A DNA stretch of 64,000 nucleotides from JACKAF01 sp041391485 (lineage in GTDB: Bacteria > Bdellovibrionota > FAC87 > UBA2466 > JACKAF01), in the NCBI GenBank assembly GCA_041391485.1, contig JAWKNY010000005.1, forward strand, positions 62,001 through 126,000, read 5' to 3'. The notes beneath the pieces were generated by a model, which was not told where the DNA came from, did not search any database, and worked only from the letters and a program-made list of their open reading frames with translations. The position numbers were made by a program, and so were the translations under genes. Below, piece after piece: positions 42,895 through 50,291 of the stretch. Within the stretch, counting starts at the first letter, position 1; the number at the start of each line of letters is the position of its first letter.

Positions 42895-43911
42895 ATGGAC
42901 AAAAGACTCGTCTGCTTAATTTATCCGGACGTCTATTCCTGGGAAAAGGAAGGGATCGAGCCTTTGCTGGGTGCCATGGCGGTGCAGATGGGACTGCATT
43001 GCGAGACGGTAACCCGCGGGCATTTCGGGTACTTCAAATCGCCGGCCCGTGCGGAAAAGTACTGGATCATCTGTCGTGACTGGAAGCGCGCAGCGGGTTT
43101 TCTAAGGGTAGGCAAGGCGCAAGCGCCGGTTTACATGTCCGTGCTGGGAACCGAGAACAGGCGCTCGCTAATTGGCCTGATGCTCCAGAGTTTTCTGAGT
43201 TCGCTGCCTCGGAACGTACACCTCGTAGCGCACAGTCCAATCAACTACCGGTTTTTTCGAGAAATTGCGGGTTTGGGTAAAGATCGGATCACTTTGGCGC
43301 CGTTCGCAATACCGGCGGGTGAACCGCGGAACAAGACGCCGCAAACTGGAGTTACCGTCGGTACTTTGGTGTCTTTGACGCAAAGGTGCAACCTCCATTA
43401 TTTTTTGAGTGTCGCCCACTACGTGGTCAATCGGAATCCAGAGGTGCGCTTCCGGGTTTTTGGTACCGGAGATCTGGATCTGCATTTTGGGCGAGTGATC
43501 CATGCCTTGGGCTTGGAAAAGCACGTTCGAATAGAAGCTTCGCGTTCTCTTCAAAGCCTTTCCGAGCTCGATATTTTTCTTTTCACGTCTTTGCAGAACG
43601 AACACTTTATCAGTCTTTTGGGCGCTGCGTCTTACGGGCTTCCGGTTTTGTGCACTGATGTTCCAGGCGCTTCGGATCTGATTACCGACGGGCACACGGG
43701 CTTTCTGACCGCTGTTAATGACACCAAACCGATGGGGGAGTTGCTGTTAAGGCTCATTGCAAACGTAGACATGAGATTGGCCTTTGGACAAAAATTGCGC
43801 GAGGATCTTCAAAAGAAATATTCTTGTGCGGCTCTGGCTGGTCAGTATGAGAAACTCTTTTTTGGTGACTTCCATGAGTCACCAGCGATGCTGCGGGTAG
43901 CTTCGGAATGA
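42895..43911 (+). CDS. GT4-type glycosyltransferase next to ftsQ
   Basis: A 338-residue GT-B protein. The C-terminal half carries the GT4 layout: FRVFGTGDLDLHF, LGLEKHVRIE, the E-x7-E-like patch in LQNEHFISLLGAASYGLPVLCTDVPGASDLI, and GHTGFL. The N-terminus (MDKRLVCLIYPDVYSW) is a Rossmann start. Substrate unknown; its position immediately before ftsQ, with overlapping stop/start (ATGA), suggests a link to envelope synthesis at division, but could be chance. Start ATG 42895 follows GAGAGTCC. Confidence 0.8.
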   Translation: MDKRLVCLIYPDVYSWEKEGIEPLLGAMAVQMGLHCETVTRGHFGYFKSPARAEKYWIICRDWKRAAGFLRVGKAQAPVYMSVLGTENRRSLIGLMLQSFLSSLPRNVHLVAHSPINYRFFREIAGLGKDRITLAPFAIPAGEPRNKTPQTGVTVGTLVSLTQRCNLHYFLSVAHYVVNRNPEVRFRVFGTGDLDLHFGRVIHALGLEKHVRIEASRSLQSLSELDIFLFTSLQNEHFISLLGAASYGLPVLCTDVPGASDLITDGHTGFLTAVNDTKPMGELLLRLIANVDMRLAFGQKLREDLQKKYSCAALAGQYEKLFFGDFHESPAMLRVASE

Positions 43912-44690
43912 ATATCGATAATAAAGTAGAGCGAGTTTCATCGCACTCACCAATGCAGAAGCTTCTTCTGCGGGCACTGCTGAGCATTGCGATTGTGGGC
44001 ATACTGGTACTTCTTGCGGAGCCGCTTGATTTTCGGGGTGGCATCGAACGCTTGGGCTGGTTCAAGATTGATGAAGTAAATGTTGAGGCCGGTTGGCCTC
44101 TGTCGACGGCAGAAGTCCGTAGTTGGTTGCCTGTACTTCAAGGGCACAGCCTTCTTGCTTTGGATGTCGATCCGCTTTTTAGGGAGCTGCTGGAAAAGCC
44201 CTGGGTAAAAGGCGTGAGCATTCGAAAAAAGTATCCATCGAGTTTGCTCGTCTCGGTGGAAACGAAGAAAGCCGCAGCCATTTCACGAAAAGGCGATCAA
44301 CTCTTTTATGTAGATGCCGAAGGAAGTTTTATCCATCGAGTAACACCTGAGCTTGCGAAGTCTCTGGATCTTCCAGTCGTGTCCGTCGAGCGCCAAGCCG
44401 CTCTGGTGAAATGGGAGTTGGCCGAGGGAACCAAGCTTCTTTCGCAGATCTCTGAGGGTCTAGGTTCGCAGTACAAGTTGTCGGAACTTGTGATGGAAAC
44501 GTATCCGTACTTTAAAATTTATCTCAGTCGGCCCCGCGTCGAAGTCCTCTTCAGTGACAAGACTTGGGACGCGCAGCTTCCTCGCTTGCGCCGATTGCTA
44601 GATAGCCCGCCCAGTCAAATTCGCCAAATGGCGAGAATCAATTTGGTTTTTCCCAAAAAAGCTATTGTCAGCTCCCCCCTTTCAAACTAA
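43908..44690 (+). CDS. ftsQ: Cell division protein FtsQ
   Basis: FtsQ/DivIB links early and late divisome proteins in the periplasm. The 260-residue product has a short cytoplasmic tail, a single membrane helix (about 21-42, LLLRALLSIAIVGILVLLAE), a POTRA domain (about 50-120; FKIDEVNVEAGWPLSTAEVR, WVKGVSIRKKYPSSLLVSVE) and the FtsQ beta domain (about 125-245). It overlaps the glycosyltransferase stop by 4 bases and is followed by ftsA after a 113-base gap that is AT-rich. Order ftsQ-ftsA-ftsZ is conserved. Confidence 0.93.
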   Translation: MNIDNKVERVSSHSPMQKLLLRALLSIAIVGILVLLAEPLDFRGGIERLGWFKIDEVNVEAGWPLSTAEVRSWLPVLQGHSLLALDVDPLFRELLEKPWVKGVSIRKKYPSSLLVSVETKKAAAISRKGDQLFYVDAEGSFIHRVTPELAKSLDLPVVSVERQAALVKWELAEGTKLLSQISEGLGSQYKLSELVMETYPYFKIYLSRPRVEVLFSDKTWDAQLPRLRRLLDSPPSQIRQMARINLVFPKKAIVSSPLSN

Positions 44691-44803
44691 AGTCGTACTA
44701 AGGCCTCGGGTGTAAACCTTCGGCCCATGTATTCGTTAAATGCATTTCATTAAATTTTTTGCAGTTTAAAAAATAGTCGTACTTTCATAGGCGGGGCACA
44801 AAA
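44691..44803 (+). other. AT-rich ftsQ-ftsA intergenic region
   Basis: This 113-base gap holds the AT-rich arms ATTTTTT and AAAAAAT seven bases apart near 44753-44773 and two copies of GTCGTACT (44692 and 44775). The region could host a promoter for ftsAZ, but no -35/-10 pair stands out. The ribosome-binding site before ftsA is weak. Confidence 0.35.
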
Positions 44804-46048
44804 ATGTCTGCAACAAAAAACGCGCCTAAACCTTCCGAGACCGTTGTAGGGATTGATTTCGGAACGACGAAGATTTGCGTCGTGATCGGACAGGTCAAGG
44901 CAGGAAAGTTGGAGATTGTAGGGATAGGTAAACAGCCCTCGCTTGGGATTCGCAAAGGTGTTGTCGTCAATATCCCCGCGACGGTAGAGGCTGTTTCCAA
45001 AGCCGTTGAAGTCGCAGAACTCATGGCGGGCTGCAAGGTGGAGTCGGCGTACGTAGGGATTGCCGGCAGTCACATTGAGGGCTTCAACAGCGGTGGCGTT
45101 GTCGCCGTCAAAGATAAAGAAGTAGGGAATCAGGATGTAGAGCGCGCGATAGACGCCGCCAAAGCCGTATCGATTCCCCTAGACCGTGAAATCATTCACG
45201 TAATTCCACAAGAGTTTTTGGTGAACGATCAGGACGGAGTGCGGGATCCTTTGGGAATGTCCGCGGTTCGGCTTGAATCAAAAGTTCACATCGTGACCGC
45301 CTCCAGTTCCGCCGCACAGAACATTGTGAAGTGCGCAAATAAAGCGGGCATCCACGTAAATGACATTGTGTTGGAGCCCCTCGCTTCTGCCGAGGCCGTG
45401 CTGACGGCCGATGAGAAGGAGCTGGGAGCTGGCGTCGTGGATATCGGCGGGGGGACTACCGATGTGGCGCTCTTCATCCGCGGTAGCATTGTCTACACGG
45501 CAAGTGTGGCGATGGGCGGAAACCACATCACCAACGATATTGCAGTGGGCCTTCGCACTTCCATTCAGGAAGCCGAGCAGATCAAAGTGGCCTACGGGTG
45601 TGCGCTAAACTCGATGTTGCGCCAGGACGAGGTAATTACGGTGCCTTCGGTTGGCGGCAAGCAGACGAAAGAAGTCTCGCGCTCGGTGTTGGCAAAAATA
45701 ATCGAGCCGCGGGTCGAAGAAATTTTCTCTCTGGTAAACAAAGAGATCTCCAATAGCGGCTACAAGCACATGATTTCCTCGGGGATTACGCTCACGGGTG
45801 GAGCGTCGCTCATTGAGGGTGCGGCGGAGCTGGGAGAATTTATCTTGGAAATGCCGGTTAGACGGGGAGTCCCTCAAGGAGTAGGGGGATTGTCTGATGT
45901 TGTCCATTCACCGATGTACGCAACGGCGGTCGGGCTGGTTCGGTACGGACTCAGCCATCGTCAAAAGAACCGTTCCAAGCCGGGCTACGCGGGTTCTTAC
46001 TCCAAGTTTTTGGAACGGATGAAACACTGGTTGGGGGATGTGTTCTAG
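44804..46048 (+). CDS. ftsA: Cell division protein FtsA
   Basis: FtsA is the actin-like protein that ties FtsZ to the membrane. The 414-residue product has the phosphate-1 motif GIDFGTTKICVVIG, the 1C domain, the phosphate-2 loop DIGGGTTDVALF and the adenosine motif GGASLIEGAAELG. The C-terminal amphipathic membrane helix is visible (SKFLERMKHWLGDVF). The normal length and all motifs indicate a functional gene. Start ATG 44804. Confidence 0.97.
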   Translation: MSATKNAPKPSETVVGIDFGTTKICVVIGQVKAGKLEIVGIGKQPSLGIRKGVVVNIPATVEAVSKAVEVAELMAGCKVESAYVGIAGSHIEGFNSGGVVAVKDKEVGNQDVERAIDAAKAVSIPLDREIIHVIPQEFLVNDQDGVRDPLGMSAVRLESKVHIVTASSSAAQNIVKCANKAGIHVNDIVLEPLASAEAVLTADEKELGAGVVDIGGGTTDVALFIRGSIVYTASVAMGGNHITNDIAVGLRTSIQEAEQIKVAYGCALNSMLRQDEVITVPSVGGKQTKEVSRSVLAKIIEPRVEEIFSLVNKEISNSGYKHMISSGITLTGGASLIEGAAELGEFILEMPVRRGVPQGVGGLSDVVHSPMYATAVGLVRYGLSHRQKNRSKPGYAGSYSKFLERMKHWLGDVF

Positions 46049-46093
46049 GGCGGGGCGCTCTAGGGGCATGCTTCATTCCGCAGGAGGTAAGGG

Positions 46094-47269
46094 ATGTTTG
46101 ACATCGTAGAAAAAGAACAAAGCAAAGGCGCCAAGATCAAGGTGATCGGCGTAGGCGGCGGTGGCAGCAATGCGGTCACCACGATGATCAATTTAGGCCT
46201 TGGCGGCGTCGAGTTTATCGCAGCCAATACGGACGCGCAGGCCCTCGACAAGAACCCTGCAGCCACCCACATTCAGTTAGGCAACGAGTTGACCAAGGGC
46301 CTGGGTGCCGGCGCCAACCCGGAGATCGGTAAGAAAGCCGCTCTCGAGGACAGCTCCAAGGTTTCCGAACTGCTCTACGGTACCGATATGGTGTTCATCA
46401 CTGCCGGAATGGGCGGGGGTACGGGCACCGGTGGCGCCCCTATCATCGCGAACATCGCGCGAGAAGCAGGAGCCCTCACGGTCGGTGTCGTGACAAAGCC
46501 GTTCAACTTCGAAGGCAAAAAGAGACGCAAGAACGCGGATCAGGGAATTCACGAACTGCGCGAAGCGGTGGATACGCTTATCTGCATCCCGAACCAGCGT
46601 TTGCTCTACATCGCCAACGAGACGACAAGCATGGTCGAGTGCTTCAAGAAAGCGGACGAAGTGCTGTACCAGGCGGTCAAAGGGATTTCGGACCTGATCA
46701 ATATCCGCGGACTCATCAACTTGGATTTCGCGGATGTGCGCACCGTGATGTCCGCCAAGGGAATGGCCCTGATGGGTACAGGAGTTGCTTCCGGTGAGAA
46801 TAGAGCTGTCGAAGCGGCTAAGAAGGCTATCGCCTCTCCGCTCCTTGAAGACGTTTCGATCAACGGAGCCACCGGCATCATCATCAACATCACGGGCGGT
46901 CCTGACATGACGCTTTTCGAAGTGAACGAAGCTTCATCGCTCATCACCGAAGAAGCGGACGAGAATGCGGAAATCATTTTCGGCTCCGTGATTGATGAGG
47001 AGCTGAAGGACGAGATTCGGGTGACGGTCATTGCAACCGGCTTTAATCCTCCTAGCCAGGGCTCGGTAGTGGAAAAGCCAGTCGTCGACGAACCGGTGCG
47101 GATCTCCGCGCAGGCGAACGTCGTCGACACTCCGGTTCAGGCGACGGGCGAGAAAAACCAAAAGGTGGATCTCCAGTCGGCCAGAAATCTGGCCCGGGAA
47201 ATCGGGAAGCGCTTCTTTGAGACAGAGGAATACGACATCCCGACCTTCCTGCGCAGGCAGCACGACTAG
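46094..47269 (+). CDS. ftsZ: Cell division protein FtsZ
   Basis: FtsZ is the tubulin-like GTPase that forms the division ring. Motifs seen: GVGGGGSNAV at the N-terminus, the tubulin signature GMGGGTGTGGAP, the T7 loop NLDFADVRTVM and the conserved C-terminal peptide DIPTFLRRQ that binds FtsA and other partners. Length 391, with a short linker. Start ATG 46094 follows a strong GGAGGTAAGGG. A GC-rich hairpin follows the stop after 26 bases. Confidence 0.98.
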   Translation: MFDIVEKEQSKGAKIKVIGVGGGGSNAVTTMINLGLGGVEFIAANTDAQALDKNPAATHIQLGNELTKGLGAGANPEIGKKAALEDSSKVSELLYGTDMVFITAGMGGGTGTGGAPIIANIAREAGALTVGVVTKPFNFEGKKRRKNADQGIHELREAVDTLICIPNQRLLYIANETTSMVECFKKADEVLYQAVKGISDLINIRGLINLDFADVRTVMSAKGMALMGTGVASGENRAVEAAKKAIASPLLEDVSINGATGIIINITGGPDMTLFEVNEASSLITEEADENAEIIFGSVIDEELKDEIRVTVIATGFNPPSQGSVVEKPVVDEPVRISAQANVVDTPVQATGEKNQKVDLQSARNLAREIGKRFFETEEYDIPTFLRRQHD

Positions 47270-47295
47270 TTAAGTGATTTCAGTGATTTAGATGC

Positions 47296-47331
47296 AGGGG
47301 GGATCTCGCAACGCAATGCGAAATCCCCCCT
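47296..47331 (+). terminator. Hairpin after ftsZ, probable terminator
   Basis: AGGGGGGATCTCGCA pairs with TGCGAAATCCCCCCT (one mismatch) around a 6-base loop. No clear U tract follows, so termination strength is uncertain; it could also stabilise the ftsZ transcript. Confidence 0.6.
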
Positions 47332-47410
47332 AGCGTTTAAGCCTCAATTTCCGATATAATATTAGAGACTCACGTAAAGCACTCAAATCGGAAGAAAAAA
47401 GGGGTTTTGA

Positions 47411-47701
47411 TTGAAAGCCATCCTATTGCTGATCCTATTCTTTTGTCTGACTTCCATGGCAGAGGTAATGGAACCGGTCCCTCGGGCCGACAATCAGCAG
47501 CACTTCAATGGGAATAAGCGCGGGCTTGCGAGCCAGAACCGCCCCGTCGTCGCGCCCGAAGTGGAGGACTTGGTGAACACGGTAGAGGATACCAACGCCG
47601 GCGTTTCACCCAGCCTGGACGGCTTTGCTCTTCCCCGCCGTACCCGCAATACGGGTGAACTGAACGGGGATCCGGGATTCCAGGACCTGTTCGGTAACTA
47701 G
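47411..47701 (+). CDS. Small exported hypothetical protein
   Basis: A 96-residue product with a signal peptide (MKAILLLILFFCLTSMAEV) and a polar, Asn/Pro/Arg-rich mature part that looks largely disordered. No family recognised. The TTG at 47411 is a plausible start; AAAAAAGGGG lies just upstream. TATAAT at 47355-47360 may be the -10 of its own promoter, with no good -35. Downstream is the REP-like element. Confidence 0.55.
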   Translation: MKAILLLILFFCLTSMAEVMEPVPRADNQQHFNGNKRGLASQNRPVVAPEVEDLVNTVEDTNAGVSPSLDGFALPRRTRNTGELNGDPGFQDLFGN

Positions 47702-47710
47702 CCTTTTCAC

Positions 47711-47799
47711 AGGTACGCGGTTACTTTTGAGGAATCTCTAAAGCAACGCGTACTCCCAAACCAAATTTCCTCAAAAGTAACCGCGTACCTTTTAGGGAT
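47711..47799. repeat. REP/MITE-like inverted repeat, copy B
   Basis: Arms of 24 bases (47711-47734, starting AGGTACGCGGTTACTTTTG, and 47767-47790) are perfect inverted copies and flank a 32-base interior. The interior contains AACGCGTACTCCC, a degenerate copy of the arm. After the right arm comes the same TTTTAGGGAT as in copy A at 15211. The element sits between a small gene and the convergent motB gene, and its last bases reach the motB stop. Confidence 0.88.
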
Positions 47800-48572
47800 T
47801 ACCAGGGGAGTTGGCTGACATCGGTGTGACCGGTGATGACGGCGATTTCCACGCGGCGGTTGCGTGCGCGGCCATCGGGGGTGGAGTTGTCGGCGATGGG
47901 ACGTTTGTCTCCATAGCCCGCAATCGAGATCTTATCCTGAGGGTACTCGGCCGCCTCCACGAGAAACTTCACAACATTGGTGGAGCGCTCGAGCGATAGC
48001 TGCCAGTTGTTGACGCTGGCGGGCCTGCGATCGTCGGTGTGTCCCTCAATCTGAATATTCGTTCCCAACGAGCTAAGCCGTTTTCCCATCTCAAACAGAA
48101 ACGAGGCGTTCTCGCGTTTGATTTTGGAACTTCCGGAGTTAAAGAGCATGCGTTCGGCAAGACGAATGCGAAAACCGTCTTTGGTGGCAAAGACTTCAAT
48201 GTCATGAGGGGCCACGCTGAGACCGGTGTTTTTCTCAAAGAGTTTTTGGATATTCTTCTCAACCCGCTGCATTTCGTTTTGGCTAGTGGGCTGCATGCCC
48301 TGATCGGACGGAGAGGGCGGGACCTGGGCGCCGCGATCCGGTTCACTCTCAAAGGGTTTGAACGGGACTCCCTTTAACGGGAAGACGCCGCCGCCTGACA
48401 TCATGGCCTGGCGAATACTCGCCACAGCTTCCTGGTACTTCGCTTTGTCGGTTTGAGAAAGTGCGTAAAGCACGGTGAAAAATGCAAAGAGAAGGGTAAT
48501 GAAGTCCGCATAGGACACCAGCCACCGTTCCAGGTTTTCGTGCTCTTCGTGTTTTTTCTTTCTTAGACCCAC
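47799..48572 (-). CDS. motB: Flagellar motor stator protein MotB
   Basis: MotB is the peptidoglycan-anchored half of the proton-driven stator. The N-terminal helix WLVSYADFITLLFAFF contains the proton-carrying Asp at residue 23. The C-terminal OmpA-like domain (about 135-245; IQIEGHTDDRRPASVNNW, NRRVEIAVI) binds peptidoglycan. The GTG start overlaps the motA stop (TAGTG). The linker between is Pro/Ser/Gln-rich. Last gene of flbD-motA-motB. Confidence 0.95.
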   Translation of the reverse strand: MGLRKKKHEEHENLERWLVSYADFITLLFAFFTVLYALSQTDKAKYQEAVASIRQAMMSGGGVFPLKGVPFKPFESEPDRGAQVPPSPSDQGMQPTSQNEMQRVEKNIQKLFEKNTGLSVAPHDIEVFATKDGFRIRLAERMLFNSGSSKIKRENASFLFEMGKRLSSLGTNIQIEGHTDDRRPASVNNWQLSLERSTNVVKFLVEAAEYPQDKISIAGYGDKRPIADNSTPDGRARNRRVEIAVITGHTDVSQLPW

Positions 48573-49372
48573 TAGGCAGCCCTCTGCTGCGCGCCTTGAG
48601 GAGCGCCTTCGGCACCCGCTCCGGCCTGCCCGCCGTGACCCGCCATCGCGCGCAAGCGTTCTTCAATGATGCGCGGGTTTAGGCCGTTCTGAATTCCCAT
48701 CAGACCGGTATAGATAAGCTTTTTCTCCGCGCTTTCCATCTGGGCCCATTTCTTGAGTTTGTTCGCAATGGGAAGGAGCAAGAGGTTCGCGGCCCCTACG
48801 CCGTACACGGTTGCCACGAAGGCCACGGCAATACCGGCGCCGAGCTTACTAGAGTCGGAGAGGTTCGCCATCACGTGAATGAGTCCCAACACCGCGCCAA
48901 GAATGCCGATCGTGGGGCTAAAGCCTCCGGCCGCTTCCCACACTTTGGCGGCAGCCAGTGCTTCCTCTTCGTGGTGTTCGATTTCTTCTTCCATCATCTC
49001 GGCGAGCACCGCAGGATCATAGCCGTCGATTACGTGCCGCAAGTGACTTTGCAAAAATGGGTTGGTGATGTTCCCCAAGGCTTTGTCCATCGCCACCAGG
49101 CCTTCTCGTCGCGCGAGCGAGGCCAGCTGCGAGAGTTCGGTGATCAGTGCACCGTAGTCGGGAAGACCTTTGAAAAACACGCGGGGTAAACCTTGAAGCG
49201 CCCGCACAAAGTCCGCAGTGGAACTGGCGAGTAGAACGGCACCTATCGTACCCCCGAACACAATCATCGCGGCGGTGGGCTGAATCAGCTGCTCGATGTG
49301 ACCGCCTTCGAGGACGTTCCCGAGCAAAATAGCGCCGACGCCAATAATCGCTCCAAGCCAACTTAGAATCAT
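48572..49372 (-). CDS. motA: Flagellar motor stator protein MotA
   Basis: MotA surrounds MotB in the inner membrane and drives the rotor. The 266-residue product has four membrane segments (about 1-20, 32-52, 147-170, 178-205), the cytoplasmic loop with charged residues that touch FliG, and a Gly/Ala/Gln-rich C-terminus. Motif WEAAGGFSPTIGILGAVLGL is typical of MotA/TolQ/ExbB. ATG 49372 overlaps the flbD stop by 4 bases. The stop overlaps motB. Confidence 0.95.
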   Translation of the reverse strand: MILSWLGAIIGVGAILLGNVLEGGHIEQLIQPTAAMIVFGGTIGAVLLASSTADFVRALQGLPRVFFKGLPDYGALITELSQLASLARREGLVAMDKALGNITNPFLQSHLRHVIDGYDPAVLAEMMEEEIEHHEEEALAAAKVWEAAGGFSPTIGILGAVLGLIHVMANLSDSSKLGAGIAVAFVATVYGVGAANLLLLPIANKLKKWAQMESAEKKLIYTGLMGIQNGLNPRIIEERLRAMAGHGGQAGAGAEGAPQGAQQRAA

Positions 49373-49572
49373 AACTTTTCCCCTTTTGGAGTATTTAGGA
49401 TTTCTCGTTTATACGCCTTGAACGCGTCCGCAACTTCGTTTGCTTTTTCACGGACGATCAACTTCAGCCCGGTCGTCAGTGTGATGACCGTGTCGGGCGT
49501 GTCCTCAACGCTTTGGATCCAATCTGCGTTCAGAAGGATCTCCGAGCCGTCGAATTTGGTTAGGCGTATCAC
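49369..49572 (-). CDS. flbD: Flagellar protein FlbD (SwrD family)
   Basis: A 67-residue protein of the FlbD/SwrD family: MIRLTKFDGSEILLNADWI, an NADWIQSVEDTPDTVITL core and LIVREKANEVADAF. SwrD increases stator power in Bacillus, and the family is often encoded next to motA/motB, as here. The start is the GTG at 49572; GAGGAG lies 7 bases upstream. It overlaps motA by 4 bases. A sigma-28-like promoter precedes it. Confidence 0.92.
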   Translation of the reverse strand: MIRLTKFDGSEILLNADWIQSVEDTPDTVITLTTGLKLIVREKANEVADAFKAYKREILNTPKGEKL

Positions 49573-49592
49573 TTCCTAGCTCCTCCCCTGTC

Positions 49593-49620
49593 TTATCGGT
49601 CATTTTGTGCGTGAAGCTTA
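49593..49620 (-). promoter_or_regulatory. Sigma-28-like promoter of flbD-motA-motB
   Basis: On the minus strand ACCGATAA (consensus GCCGATAA) lies 16 bases after TAAG (consensus TAAA), close to the 15-base optimum. Transcription would start about 14 bases before the GTG of flbD. Late flagellar and motor genes are usual sigma-28 targets. Confidence 0.55.
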
Positions 49621-49733
49621 CCGGTTGCCTTGAGTCGGCGGGAGAAACTACAATCAAAGAAAGGTGGGTAACGCACCCAATTAGACGTCTTCGGTCGATT
49701 CAGGAAATAACTTTAGCGGAACGGAAACTTTGC

Positions 49734-50291
49734 ATGAAAATCTATACCAAAACCGGCGATGAGGGAAAAACGGGCCTCTTTGGTGGAGGCAGGGTGTCGA
49801 AAGCGGCCCCTAGAATCGCGGCCTATGGGGACGTCGATGAGCTAAACGCGGTGGTGGGGATAGCGCACGCAGAAAGCCGCCATGAACCGCTGCGCAAAGC
49901 ACTCGTGGAGGTGCAGAACACGCTTTTTACGATTGGGGGGCAGCTGGCAACACCCGACGAGGAGAAACAAAATTTTGAGGTGGTGACCTCGGCCCACATC
50001 GATTCCCTGGAACGGCAAATGGATGTCATCTCGGAGACCTTGCCGGAATTAAAGCACTTCATTTTGCCCGGCGGGAGCAAAGTGGCGGCGAGTCTGCACC
50101 TGGCGCGTACCGTCTGCCGACGGGCCGAGCGCAGTGTGGTCGCGCTTGGTCAGCTACCAGGGGAGCACGTGGATCGGTGGCTTCTCATTTACATGAACCG
50201 GCTTAGTGATTTTCTCTTCGTATTGGCACGTCTCGCAAACCAGCTCGAAAAGTGCGAGGACACCATCTGGATCGCCAACAAGAAAAACTAG
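49734..50291 (+). CDS. pduO: Cob(I)alamin adenosyltransferase, PduO type
   Basis: The enzyme adenosylates cobalamin with ATP to make coenzyme B12. The 185-residue protein begins with the ATP-binding KIYTKTGDEGKTGLFGGGRV; RTVCRRAERSVVAL and LIYMNRLSDFLFVLAR are the other conserved helices. Start ATG 49734 (MKIYTKTGD) replaces an earlier in-frame TTG. The gene is alone, convergent with feoB (4-base overlap of stops), and no other cobalamin gene is in the window. Cytoplasmic. Confidence 0.95.
   Translation: MKIYTKTGDEGKTGLFGGGRVSKAAPRIAAYGDVDELNAVVGIAHAESRHEPLRKALVEVQNTLFTIGGQLATPDEEKQNFEVVTSAHIDSLERQMDVISETLPELKHFILPGGSKVAASLHLARTVCRRAERSVVALGQLPGEHVDRWLLIYMNRLSDFLFVLARLANQLEKCEDTIWIANKKN

Noticed and set aside
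49607..49630. Sigma-54-like site before flbD (AGGCAACCGGTAAGCT on minus strand)
   Set aside because: The -12 element AAGCT lacks the TTGC core; the sigma-28-like promoter in the same place explains the position better.
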